Assembly: GCA_014871385.1 (NCBI GenBank)
Contig: CM026432.1
Location: 6,039,224-6,103,223, forward strand
DNA from: Ceratodon purpureus
Lineage: Eukaryota; Streptophyta; Bryopsida; Pseudoditrichales; Ditrichaceae
DNA: 64,000 bases
Direction: 5' to 3'
In this document: piece by piece, positions 44,000 to 56,400 of the stretch
Numbering within the stretch: the first letter of the stretch is position 1
How the letters are laid out: every line of letters begins with the position of its first letter
Made by a program: the position numbers and the translations under genes
The notes under the pieces: model-generated
Databases searched by the model: none
Told to the model about the DNA's origin: nothing
Seen by the model: only the letters and a program-made list of their open reading frames with translations

Positions 44000-46900
44000 T
44001 CCGCCTCTAACGGCTGTTGACTTCTCCATTGGCCGCTGACGGTTTATTCGATGGATTTATTTGGAGAGGCGACATTAGTTACAGAGCGGAGCCTAAACTT
44101 ACCTCATCATACTCATTTCGCAGTATCTGGTTCATACGACATTCATAGACATACGTTGTCGTTACGTATACTGTACGTATCGGAATTTCGTATTGTTACG
44201 GTATGTATTGTAGTTCTTGTTATTCATCATTCATCGTATGGATGATGTATTTGTATACGTATACGTAGACTCTTCGTATCGTATTTCACTTTGATTTTCG
44301 TTATCTCGCACTGGATGAATGAGAGGCATTTGAGAGTTTTGTCATTACTGGTGACTTTCTCGTCTCTGACAGTTTTTGAGAAGCAGGCCTATCTTTCTAC
44401 AGATTCTGCCTATACACCTACCTGTACACCCTAAACGATGCACTCTCATTAGCTGTCCTCTTCTTCAACCACCCAAATCAAATTCAACACCCTCTTCAAG
44501 AGGAATAATCCCCTCTAGCAATGTATAATTTATTGTGAGATAAGGTCCTGTTAGCAATAGCTGTTACCATTGGCCTATGGTAAAGGCCGCACCACACTGG
44601 GGTGACTGGGCCAAACTCCAAGGACTATCTGTCAAAACTCTAGTCCTATTCAATGGAATTGTCACCATTTCTCTCTGAAAAACAAATAACGAAAAAATAA
44701 TAATAATAGTAATAATAGATAACCTACTCTTAATCATAACTTTAGGCAATGTAAAACAAAGTTTTGGGAACATGTAACTAAAATCAAATGTTTAAATTTT
44801 TCCTTTGAACACTAATAGCTTGTGAAGTCACAAGGCGCTGATATCCGTGAGTTGAATAATTAAAAAATTATGAAATTTTTATAAACCGTGATGGACCGAG
44901 AGACCCAAAACGAGTCTCTACTCATTTTGAACACGTAACTATGATTGTAATTAATTTTTTTAAAGATTTTTTTGTGACAGTAGATATCTATACACCTTCC
45001 AAAATAATAATTTTCTAAGTTCGATAAAAAAAGAAAAATTTATGAGGTTTTAAGATTTCTGTCCTAATCAGGGCAGAAACAGGGCCAAAAAATTCTCAAA
45101 TTATTTTTAATTAATAAATAAATAAAATAGAATCATATCGTGTAGATTTGCATGATTGTAGGAAGCTTCAATTCATTGCATTCTTATAAGTCAAGCAAAT
45201 GATACAAAAAGCCATTTTTTGTAGGCTCTTGCCAAAAATCTCATGGTAAATTGGGAGGCTCTCAGGAAACTCTCAAAGTTGACAGTGTTGAAATTTTTAT
45301 CATTGCAAATTCAAAAACAACATTTTGATTAGTATCCCATTGTACAAAATAAAAGTTATAACACAGAAACTTTGAATCTTTGTTAACATGGTTGAATGCC
45401 ATTAAAATACATAGTAGAGTTATTTAAAATAATATCTTTTTAAAAATTAGAAGATTTATAATAAATTAATTCTGATATCTTTTATTGAATTGTGTTATAT
45501 TTGGTTTAAAGTATGATATTCATACCATGATAGAAAAAGTCATTAGAATTTAAAATTTTCAATTTGCATAAATGATTTTTTCAGATGTATTAATGAAAAA
45601 ACTAGATAAAATGGATATCAAAAATAAAAGAAAATTTAACATAAAATTTTGCATCTTGTCGATTTTTTTGATGTTACTCATTACTCAAATTCAAGAATAA
45701 AAAATTATATTATTAGATGTTGCAATAGCCTATTGACCACCGCATATCATTGGCGCCTTTGGCTCCAATATAAAATCATTTTATAAGCAATTATAAATCC
45801 TAATGATAATATATATAAATTCATAAATCCACTCTACTAAAATATTTTTGCAACAAAAAAAAAAGTAATAGCTTCTAGGTTAGTCACATTATAATAGCAT
45901 TATTTTTATTTTAGTCTTTTATATTTTAACTAAAAATCATTATATGAAAAAAAGTAATTATACATTGAAATTTACTATAAAAAATTGGTATTTGTTTGTC
46001 ACTTTGTCTCTTGGTCATGAGCAAATTTTAGAATAAACCTTTCACGAAACCTAATTTATGTGTCTTTACAAAAAAACAACATTTTTTACTACTTGAAGGA
46101 TTATCTACATGTTGTTTGAAATTGAAGTACATTTTAACACAATCTCTTGTTACATGATTATGTATATCTTTACACAATGCACATTATAAATGCATTAATA
46201 ACTTCTTTAAAAAAACTCAAGAAAAACTTAAAAACAACCTAAAATTGTATATATTTTAAAAAATTTAAAATTTAAACTAATAGTAAATGAAAAAATATTT
46301 TGACACATCATAGAAATTCTATATATATTTATGTGTGTATAATCATTAAATGTACATTTTAACATGAATTTAAATTATAACAATACTTTTTTAAACTCAA
46401 GATAATTTTAAAGATAATTCTATTACCCACCAATTTTCCAGAAATTTAAAATGGTGATGAAGTCTTAAACATCAACACATTTAGATATTAATCCATAAAT
46501 GTCTTCAAACAAGTGAAGCCAAATTAATCAAAAAAGAAATTTAAGAAAGTCGATGAATTTCCAAACCACTTATGCTTCTACAAAGCTCATTTTTCAACAT
46601 TCATAATGAAACCAATGCCAACCTTCTCAACTAGTTCATATCAACATCACAATCATTTACAAATATTGCACCTATATTTTAGCCGCGAGAAATGTTAGAG
46701 TACCAAACTCATGTTCCTTAGTCTCTTATTTTGCTACTCAAAACATGGAGCATGTTCTACAAACCATGGTAAGAAGTCCATTTCTATATTGTTTTAGAAT
46801 CAACTCTATTTTCAAAAGAAATTCACCAACTAACATTTAACCCTGAAACGCCATTTCCCAAATTAGAAAGTCTTGGAAAGATTTGAGTTTTATCATCTAT

Positions 46901-47654
46901 ATATTGAATATTTTAATATTCTAAAAATACATACAAGTACTATTCTTATTAGTGACAATGTTTGAAAAATAAAATTCATAAAATAGTTTTCCTGTTATAG
47001 ACAATTTGTGGTCAAAGTAGTTTGAAAATGACTTGACTTTGATCAGGCTCCTAGTTACTAAATATAGATCGTATGAAGTTGAAATGTTGTATAAATCGTG
47101 GAGTTTTCTCATACATTTCCAACAGCTTGATTCTTGACCATCAATACTTCTAAATTCCTAATACTTTAGGAGATATTTGCAGTCAAAGTTTGAAAACACT
47201 ATGAAGGCATGCTCAAATCTGCCCAAAACTCTGGTGTATGCTCACAAAACACTTCAAATCCATTTTGCAAAAAGGAACAATTTTTTTTCCCCAACTTCAA
47301 ACATCACAATCTCATGAACGATAAGGATGTTAAATCTAAGATTTGAAATTCACATACATGTAAAAGTAAGGTATTACATCCTAAATACATCAAAACTTGA
47401 AAAATTACACCTTGTATTGAAAAAGGCCAGTTTTGAGGCTTTTTAGCAGTACTGAGGCCTGTCGACTTTAGGGGTTAAGGGTTGACTCATTGCCCATGTT
47501 GCCAAAAAAATTAATGCAAACTCCCAACCTAAAAAACAATCATAAGATCTTCATACAGAAAATCCAAAAAACCAACTCAATTTCCACCCTGCAAGGAAAT
47601 CCATTGAAACCGTCAACAGCACACATAAACCTCCCCAAGCTATGAACACTTTGG

Positions 47655-47939
47655 CAGGACATCCCCACGCTGGGACTTACCAACTGCTACAAGCGTTTTT
47701 CGGAGGGGCAGGGTTGATGAGCCCTTAGTTTTTGGTTTTTTATTTTAAAATTCCCAAGACAACCTTTCTGAAGTAATTGGGGGCCGCAGGCTCCATTTTT
47801 GAATTCAAAATTACCAAAAATGGCCTTGGGGAGTCCAAATTGAAAATTTCAGGGTTTTGGAAGAAAAAAGCCAACCAATGGGAGTGGCTCCTAAAAATGC
47901 TCGTAGCACTAGGTAAGTCCCAGCGTGGCGGATGTCCTG
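47655..47939. mobile_element. MITE-like element with roughly 50-bp terminal inverted repeats
   Basis: The left end, CAGGACATCCCCACGCTGGG, continues through CTTACCAACTGCTACAAGCG. It matches the reverse complement of the right end (CAGGACATCCGCCACGCTGG, then CTTACCTAGTGCTACGAGCA) for about 50 bp with a few changes and one indel. The element is 285 bp, with an AT-rich, non-coding centre. A clear target-site duplication was not seen, so the superfamily is undetermined. The 126-codon ORF at 47777-48157 crosses the right end and is not called. Confidence 0.75.
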
Positions 47940-50012
47940 TCCACGCCGGCTATGAATACACACAGCAGCAGACTAGTAACACCATATTGATGTCCAAGAG
48001 GATTGCATGGGAGACGCAGCTGCTTTCGAGGACGCAGAATACTTCGCCATGCCATCGATTCCAGCGAGCATCGCCAATCGACGACGCGCTCCGCACAGGG
48101 AGTGGCGTGAAACATTATCCCAATCATCTCCAGCCATCTCCAACTCGCGTTGACTGATCTCCTTTTCACATCTTTACATCTGGACCTACTCCAACTTGAT
48201 CATTCCGGGGAGCTATATTTATCTCTGTCATTAAATTCCTAGCTACAGTCTTCACTTTAACTTGTAGCTTTTTGCTGTTGTGTGCTCACCTTCAAAGGAG
48301 TCGGACCCTGCCACTTCTGGACGTCGTACAACTTCACTTTGCAGAGATCCATGCATTGTGTTGCAGTTGCAGGAGCTTTGCAGACTCATCACAGCTGTCT
48401 TTCTGTGGCAGTAACTTAGCTTGGTACTGCTCTGATCATTTCAGGTACATAAAAGCTGTTTTTTTTTCGTCGCTGTTAGTTTGACTGGGATGTCATGGGT
48501 CATGTATGAATTCCTAATTTGGAGAGGTTTCGGGGTCGAGAACATGATGGTGCAGTTTGTCTTGGGAAGTAGTAGAGTTGGAGAATTGGTGTTTAGGGTG
48601 AATATTCCGAATCTAGCGTCGTCGAAATGTGTCCGTCATCAAGGTGTGCATTTTCGGTCGGTGTGCTTGTTGGTTTAGGAAGTGGGAGAAAGCTGCTGGT
48701 TTTGGAGTTTCATGGTAGTGACGTGAAGTGGTTTGTCGGTGTATTGAATTTGTCGAGAGTGATGAGTATGGGTATGCATTCTAGATTTCGAGAATGGGAG
48801 GAAGATGAAGCTTACGTTGGCTGGGGGAGATTCTTCCTTCATTGCCAATTGTTTGCGCCAATTTGGAAAGTGGTTAGTTTCTAAATTAGAGGTGGTATTG
48901 CGCTGTGCAGGGGTTGGCTTGGAAGTGCCCGCAAGGGGAAGAAGATGGTGGGTGCGGCCACAATGCTCTCGCGGACTACTCGACCCAGCCATCGCTCGAA
49001 ACATCAGTATTTCGTGGTGAGCCTCTTTCCCTGGTTGCCGATTGTTCCCATCTGCTGATGTGTTGTTGTCCAATTCCGGGTTAGTTGGCGTGGGTTGTAT
49101 TTTTCGTTGAAGTAATGAATCGCTCAGTTGCGGTGTGTCCTAGAGAATGCCGGTTGGTGAAACAACAGAGTTTCCAATCTCCGTACCTCTGTCCCATCTC
49201 AGAATTCCGCTTTCTTCTGCAGTAGTGACACAAAATGGTAGTTAGACCTAATATTGATGCACTCTGCAATAGAGCGTGTAGCATGTATCCGGAGCACCGT
49301 TATGCGAGATAGTTTCTACCGGGTCGAGCGTGCTTATATTTACGAATGAAGCCAAGAAACGCGTGCAAGAAAACAGGAATGCGCCAGAGTATCATCTTGT
49401 ACGCGGAATGCCAGTAGGTTTCAGCAGTGACCCTCGCTTTGGAGGGACAACGTTCGAGACCTACTTGCCTGCTTTAGAGCGGCGCTTACCGCGAAGCCAA
49501 GGTTGCACAGTCAACGAAGGATTCGAAAGGCACTGGTGCAGAAATAGGACACAACTTGCGTAGAGCAATGAGAGGTTCTAAATTCAGAAAAGCCCATAAA
49601 CAGGATTCTGTCAGGCCGGCGCATGCCCGTTATGTTTCGAATCATATTTATGGACTAAAACAAGATAATCTCGTCGTATGTCAGTTTTCGAATTCCATCT
49701 TGAATGCGGCGTGCACACGAAAGGGCGCGTTCGTGGGGACACCTCCTAGCCATAGGCCTGCGACAATACCGGGAAGATAACTGACGTGTGATACATCTCA
49801 GTGGCTCACATCTTGCGTCGCGTCGACATAAATCCCACAACCTCTGTCTCATTCAGTGCTACCACATAGCACACCATCGGTGAGCCTCCCTTTCAATCAT
49901 CTCAAATCAAGGACGCCCATGACTCACCCCGTGAATTCTCTCTGCTCGCCTTGATGGTGTGCAGGAAGAGCGAGTCGGCGGCAACCGTATCAGCCCTGCC
50001 GCCACCCTTGGG
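47940..50012. other. Moderate-GC region without a firmly supported gene
   Basis: GC is higher than in the flanks, and several ORFs of 60-130 codons occur (for example 48675-49073 minus and 49330-49563 plus), none recognisable. It may include leader or promoter of the gene at 50013. Confidence 0.4.
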
Positions 50013-50660
50013 ATGCCACCCCAGGAGTTCGTCGAGGCCATCCAGCATCCCTCGGAGCCTGTAGATCTCGACCAGCCAGCTCGCTGCCCACCTCCCGAAG
50101 GCAACATCATGCGGGTAAACATCAAACTTATCTCTCTTCCCAGCTCATGAACTCCACTCTCCTCTCCACCTCCATAGCTCACTCTCATTCCACTTGTTCC
50201 CACTCCCACTTCTCCAAACCCTAATACACAAACCCTAAACCATATCCACCTCCCTCCAATCCACTTTCCTCCAATTTCATTCACAAGTCTGCAATCCGGA
50301 GTCTGCAATCCTTCTCAACGTCGAAAATTTGCAATGAGTTCCTTTTCGCATGATACCTAGACGATACTATGCCTATACCTATGTGATACCTTCCCGATAA
50401 CCGCCCAATATGACTTGTGAAGCCGAGCCTGTTGTGATTGTTTGCTCATACTGGTAACTGTCCAGGACGGCGAGATATGGCGAGAGATGCTAGCGGGGCG
50501 GAGGCGACACCAGATGGAGAAGGGATGGGACGAGGGGGACGCCGCGGGGTCGCGTACAGGCATCCCGCCGCGCAGGCGAGTGCAGCACAGCCCGCGTGAG
50601 AAGTACCTGTTTATGAAGCACAGTGCGCCGGAGCGCGCGGTGGGGACAATAGTGGAGTGA
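50013..50660 (+). CDS. Probable two-exon gene for a small (98-aa) protein
   Basis: Exon 1 is 50013-50114, from ATGCCACCCCAGGAG to donor CGG/GTAAAC. Exon 2 is 50466-50660, after acceptor TGTCCAG and ending TGA. The 351-bp intron is CT/AT-rich and phase 0. The product starts MPPQEFVEAIQHPSEPVDLD, continues with a Pro-rich CPPPEGNIM and then DGEIWREMLAGRRRHQMEKG, and ends in a basic region. The frame is also open upstream of the ATG, so an earlier exon is possible; an acceptor-like GTGTGCAG occurs at about 49964. High GC in the exons and good splice sites support it. The family is not recognised. Confidence 0.45.
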
Positions 50661-51810
50661 TCGATCCATCGATCGATCGAGCGCGCGCGCGAGCGAGCGA
50701 ACGAGCAATCAATCGACCCACTGACGAGTCACCGCATGCGCGAGCTGGTGCCTAGTGGTGCAGGGTGCACAGATGCATTTGTACAATAGTCCTCTCCCGG
50801 TTAATTCCTGCTTCGATCGAACTCATGAATCTGTCCAGCTCTGGTTGCAGAGCATTCATTTCATGTGGCTGTTTTGAACATGGTAGACCCAGGCCTTTGT
50901 ACATAGTTTAGGTAGAGGTAGTGTATACGCGATGGTGGAGTTTGCTATTGCCCTGGATCATGGGGGCGTGACATGATTTCCTGACATTGTAAGCTGTTGG
51001 GGTGAGTAGTATGGACTGGTAAAGCTTGAGCTTTACATGATATGTTGATCACAGTGGTGTTTTTTCGGTTTGGGAGTGTTTGTTATGTTTGTTTGCAGTT
51101 GTGTTTGTTGGCGCTGGTTATGTCGTTGTATCAGTTTGTTAGTGGGTCATGAGAAGGTAGTAGTGGTGCATTGGAGTTGTGGAGTATCATTGGTTAGTAA
51201 GCTTTCCTTGATCTGGAGAGAGTATTGAGAAAAATAGTCGCAAGGTGAATTGGTAAATATGATGCAGTGCATTCAAAATATAGTTAGAAATGTAGTTGAT
51301 TCTCCTTTGTGTCTTAATTAGTTGATTTTAGCAATTGTAAGGCAAATAAAGTATCAAGGTTTAGGGTATGTCTACTAGTTTGGTTGTGTGTATACCTTTG
51401 CCTACAAGCATAATGGTGGGTTAGAGTTGCCTTAAGTAGGTGGATGTAAATAAAAACATCACTGTGGCACAAATGAACTGAAGATGTTGTAAGGGATAAT
51501 TTCTGCTTGTGGAGTTCATCTCCCACCTTCCCAATCGATTGAAGTCCAAAGCAGCCCTGGCGTTAGGCGAAGGACCTAGGTTATCAGCGAAGTGATGCTA
51601 TGGATGCCCAAAGTGATGTAACAGATGCCCAGACCTGCATATGTGTCGTTCAGCTAGTGGAGACAACAGGAGCAACAAGCTTGAAATGAAGAAGACAAGA
51701 CATACGCAGGCAACCAATGATCCAATGAGGTCACTTGAACCTATTCAAATAAAACAACAAGCTCTGATGCACTCGGAAACATGGAAATTGGGAACCTCAC
51801 TCTTTGATAT

Positions 51811-51859
<49 letters not shown>

Positions 51860-51975
51860 AGCACATTACTTGAATCTTGCACATCACTCGCAAGATCAAC
51901 ACAGCCTATCTACTTCTTCGATCAGGTCCATGTCTTGACAATGACTCCACATTCAGTACTCTGGAATCTGGATAC
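50661..51975. other. Intergenic region with simple repeats
   Basis: A run of ATCGATCG and GCGCGCGAGCGAGCG occurs at about 50660-50705, and an (AT)n microsatellite at about 51815-51852. Nothing else recognisable. Confidence 0.6.
51815..51852. repeat. (AT)n microsatellite
   Basis: About 38 bp of alternating A and T. Confidence 0.95.
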
Positions 51976-52277
51976 GTTAGCCCCAGCTAAACCTGCCTTT
52001 CCTGCAACTTCGGGAAATCTTAGATCCAGCAATGGGACCATTTTGGGGGGCTAAAGTCTAGACCAGATGAAAATCTCTGGGTTTTTGCCGTGTGTATTAG
52101 CCGGCAGTAGAGATTAAGAAGTTTCCAAGAGATTGGCCCCCTCATTAGCCCCCCTAACACAAGCGGCAAAAAGTCAGAGATTTTCTTCTGGTCAAAACTT
52201 TAGCCCCCAAAATGGTCCCATTGCTAAACCTTCGATTTTCCAAAGTAGAAGGAAGGGCAGGTTTAGCGGGGCTAAAC
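51976..52277. mobile_element. Foldback MITE with long inverted arms
   Basis: The left arm (GTTAGCCCCAGCTAAACCTG, then TTCGGGAAATCTTAG, AGCAATGGGACCATTTTGGG and CTAAAG.. to TTTTTGCCG near 52094) matches the reverse complement of the right arm (about 52166-52277) over roughly 115-120 bp with scattered changes. The spacer is about 70 bp. Sequence to the right (TTTAGCCCCGAGGGCAAACA) may extend the right end to about 52330. Non-coding; superfamily undetermined, though the ends resemble GGGCTAAA-type plant MITEs. Confidence 0.75.
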
Positions 52278-53202
52278 AACTAAGGATTAGCCCTCGCCGG
52301 TTTAGCCCCGAGGGCAAACACCTCCAAAACTTCCAATGAATATGTTGGGAGTCCTACTAAATGGAGCGACTCCATGACACTAGAAAGTTCTAGACATCAC
52401 TCTTTTCTCAAGTTGCAGGTGATCAAACCAAAACTTGTAAACCACTAGAGCAGTGAACTTCCATTCCATGATCAATTGAGCCGCATGACAGACCTGCACA
52501 TACAGGGAGTGATGATCAACATTGTTCACAACCTGTGCAAGCTGGAAGCACTATTGTGTGCAAGAATAGATTGAAGTCAGTTGTCTACTCACTAACAAAC
52601 CTAACATAATTAGTTTTTCCCCAAAACTTTGCCATGATGATCAGATAGCTTCTTTACCGCAACATTTGGTGGTTGGGCTGAAATCTCCGATGATACTTCA
52701 CTGTGGTATGAAGTTCAGCAAGATGTTTTTAACAGTTGTGCCCGGCATGATTCAACTCCATTCATGCTACCAGCATCCATTGGATCATACCTAACCTGCA
52801 AGATACAGACATACCACACATCTAGTCTTCAGCTCACTCACACTTGACACTTGTACAACAACCTGATGAACTCACTACAAGAACTAGACTCTGCAATATA
52901 TTACACCTCTGTGATTTGCTACAAGCTGTTAGATATCCCAAAACTGGCATCCCACACATGGCCTCTTTAGAACCATCATGTATGTCTTGGAGAGTCTGGA
53001 AAGAGATCTATCCCATGACAACCAGACGCTACCTCAAGCAAGTACAAGAAGAGTATTGAGAGTTTTTGGAAGGACCATGTTGCTATGATCTCTGGATAGT
53101 AAGCACAGCAAATACGCCATAGCCACCATACATGAGGAATTGATTCAGACAAGTTTAAATGAAGAAGGATGATACAATGCATAAGTTCAGTACTCACCAT
53201 GG

Positions 53203-53264
53203 CCAAGTAGAGAAACCAAGTTGGGTTTGCACACCAAGTAGAGAAACCAAGCTGGGTTTGCACA
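53203..53264. repeat. Direct repeat, 31 bp x 2
   Basis: Two adjacent copies of CCAAGTAGAGAAACCAAG followed by (T/C)TGGGTTTGCACA, with one base different. Confidence 0.9.
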
Positions 53265-53295
53265 CCAAGATAAGTGAACATTGTCTTCATCACCA

Positions 53296-53411
53296 CACTC
53301 CAAAGCTTTCTTCTAGAATATCTACTAAACACTCATAAACTGAAAATTTATCTCACTCCAAAGCTTTCCTCTAGAATAACTACTAAACACTCACAAACTG
53401 AAAATCTGTAT
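53296..53411. repeat. Direct repeat, 58 bp x 2
   Basis: Two adjacent copies starting CACTCCAAAGCTTTC, with a few base changes. Confidence 0.85.
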
Positions 53412-56400
53412 GCATAAATAGCATGCTCTGCCTACAAGCAGAGCACCTAGAAAGGGTAAGCAGCACTCTGTGTTCTAATGCTGAGGGAAGTCCAGGGTTC
53501 CTTATTTATAGTTTAGGCAGAGGACGGCAAGAAATCTCACAACATCTTCAAACCCTAAAAATTAACCTAAATTTTTGAGACTTCAAATGCGGACCTCATA
53601 TCTACACATGAAGCCCATGTGAATGGCATATTGGATCATGCTACAGACATTCATGTCAGCAATGTCTTAGGTGTTTAGATAGTAGATTTATATGTACACT
53701 ACATCCTAATTTTGTCACTGCGAGGAGCCTAAGTTATGTACAGTTTACCAAGGCACCAACGTCCTTATCAAGTATGACCACTAATTTTAGAAATCAAAAT
53801 CAAATGCCCAACTTTAAGTCAAGTACATTGGACCATGCAAAGAATGACATGGTTCTTGTAAATTGTATATCTAATAAATCTAGAACTCATAGTTCCACTT
53901 GTTCACATAGTATGATAATCATTTAAAATGCATATTCTACATAGGCATCTATTTGGTGAGCCAAATTCTAGCTACAACTACTAGCAACTATAAAAATAGC
54001 CTTGTTGCTAGCCAAAATTCATTATTTGGGCTATACATTCAAGTGTTAGTCAGAAGCATTCATTTTATGTTCATTTCTTGTATTAGACTTTATCAAAAGC
54101 AACCTTTGATACCTTTTAAATTTCTAAATGCATATCAATTTGTATACTTATAACTAGATAAAATTAAATGTTATAACTTTATTGATGAAAGTTTGTGTTA
54201 GTTGTGTATTATAAAATGGTTATGCATATGGGAGTAACCATCTTAATATGTTACAATGTTCATAGAAAAAATTCATCCAAATCAAGATATATATTAAATA
54301 TATCATGATAAGTGGATGTTGCTATTCTATTGTGGTTGTTACTAGGAAACATGTCATAGCAATAAGATTCTTAAATATTTAGAACGTTCCAAATTTCAAT
54401 AAAATCATTTGTAATGAAGCTTTATTTTATTAATTGAATTCAAATGCATTATAAAGTCATTATGATGGATTAACCTCTACTAAGAGGCCGCTAATGTAGT
54501 GTATTTGGCATGTGCTACCAATGAGAAGCTTTAAATTGAAATTCCAATGGCTCATTAGAACCACATTGACTAGAACTCCAACCATACTTTTGACCTCAAT
54601 TCCATCAAGGTTGTTGATCCATTTTAAATACAAGCAAAGTAGACTATATCCTACAGTTTGCATGTAAGGCATGCTATGACATTCAGAGGCTAAATTGAAT
54701 GATTCATGGAAAAATTAAAAACCAAAAATTCATAATATATTATTATTACGATAATACATTTTTATTGCTCATTTTGAAGGGGAGACTCCATTTTAGGTCC
54801 AAAATTAAGGATAACCATTTACAAGATGAAGAAATGATAGATACCATTTGTCCTACATGTTGAAATAGATAGAAAGTGTCTTTGAGATGCGACAAGATGG
54901 TGTTGCAAACAAATTGGAACCAACAAGGGGGAGAGCACAATAAAGTGGACCACAAAGTGCAATATGTGATCACTAAGAAGTGAATTTGAAGTGTGCTGTT
55001 TTTTAAATACACTGCGTTCCAAATACACTACATTCCACGACCACAATTCACGAACGGAGGGCACCATCTGCTCGAAAGTGTTTTCTAACAAAGTTTGCAC
55101 TCTTTTCTAGCCACTTTTTCAAATGACTGAATTCACTTTGTCGCACTTTGAGGTATTCGTAGGGCATCGTAAACACCTTACCTTCTTATGCAAATTTCCA
55201 GGACTCAAGATGACCAAGTCTATTTTCTATATCCCATCCCGCTTTCAACATATCAAAAACTTATATGGCACTTTTCTTAGTGTTTACAACAATGGCTGAA
55301 ATTGGCAATGAGCTAAGCACTTTTGTGGTTCACTTTATTGTGCTTCCCCCCACAAGAAAATAAGATTCATAAAGAAGTAGCCATTTTCATACACAAATGT
55401 TCCAATACACCACACTTAGTCTTCTTTTTGGTGTTTTAATGTCTTTAAGCATAAAAATAGTGAGTGTTCAAGATGAATTTACAATTTTTTCTTGGTCACT
55501 CTAAAATCCTCAAATAATGATGCTAATTGATTGTTAAAAGTATTATTCTTAGCTATTTTCATAATTTTATCAAAGTAAATTTTCCATGTCTACATACTTG
55601 AATGGATTGGAAGCAAGAAATATTTTGTCCTCACACTAATCTTACTATCATACACCTAATTCATTTTTTACGCACTCACTAAATATATTCCTCGTTCTTC
55701 ATGAAATAAAGTCAAAGATTATGCTTTAAAAGCAAAGTCCAACGATAATAATATAAATTGCATTTATGCACATATCATGCATGATTCTATGATGAAAATG
55801 ATCTCAACCATTATAAATCAAAATATGACATCAACTTGGTTCACTAACAAGATCAAAGCATTTTTTACAATAAGACAAATTTATAACAAAGTGATTTATT
55901 TGAGCAATGATAAACAATTGATAAGCATTAGAGTTGCTATGCACATAAGGCGACAATAAAATAGAAGTTGAAAAAGTCTTAAACAAAAATAGACATTGAA
56001 TCACAACTTCATTAATTGACATTCTTCACAAATTTGAATGGCTCCGTTCATAGTTGAGTGCACCTTCCCTATACTATCACCAATGAATTCATATTTTCAA
56101 TTTGGAACATAAGAAACTAATTTCTAAAACATTTCCACCAACTTGAAGGAATATTGTTGTTTCACTTACCACCTTGCCTTCTATCAATTATATTTTACTT
56201 GTTTTAAGGCAATAATAAAGAAAGTCTTTTACTTACAATCACAATGTTAGATAGAAACAAATGCCAATACAATAGTCAACAAGATCTTCACTTCGATGAT
56301 GCATCACATGTAACTTATATGGTTTGATCATTCAACTTGGTCATTCAAGGAGTCTCTTCTATTAGTATTAAAATCCATGGATTTATTTTCTGTTTGCAAT

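Larger units (their letters stand above)
42881..47654. other. Intergenic region: right edge of palindromes, then AT-rich DNA
   Basis: 42.9-44.3 kb is GT-rich with three palindromes (42959, 43555, 43986). From about 44.5 kb the DNA is very AT-rich, with no ORF over 70 codons that looks coding. The isolated TGGCGCC at 45761 lacks the second half. Confidence 0.6.

Noticed and set aside
1-44000. Insertion of a large DNA virus, suggested by repeated intergenic palindromes
   Set aside because: None of the expected core genes (major capsid, DNA polymerase, packaging ATPase) is present. The genes have spliceosomal introns and plant-type domains.
45761-45767. TGGCGCC at 45761 as a further palindrome site
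   Set aside because: Only one GGCGCC unit without the right flank; expected by chance at this frequency.
47777-48157. 126-codon + strand ORF
   Set aside because: It does not begin at an ATG, begins inside the MITE-like element and continues across its inverted repeat. The product has no protein-like features.
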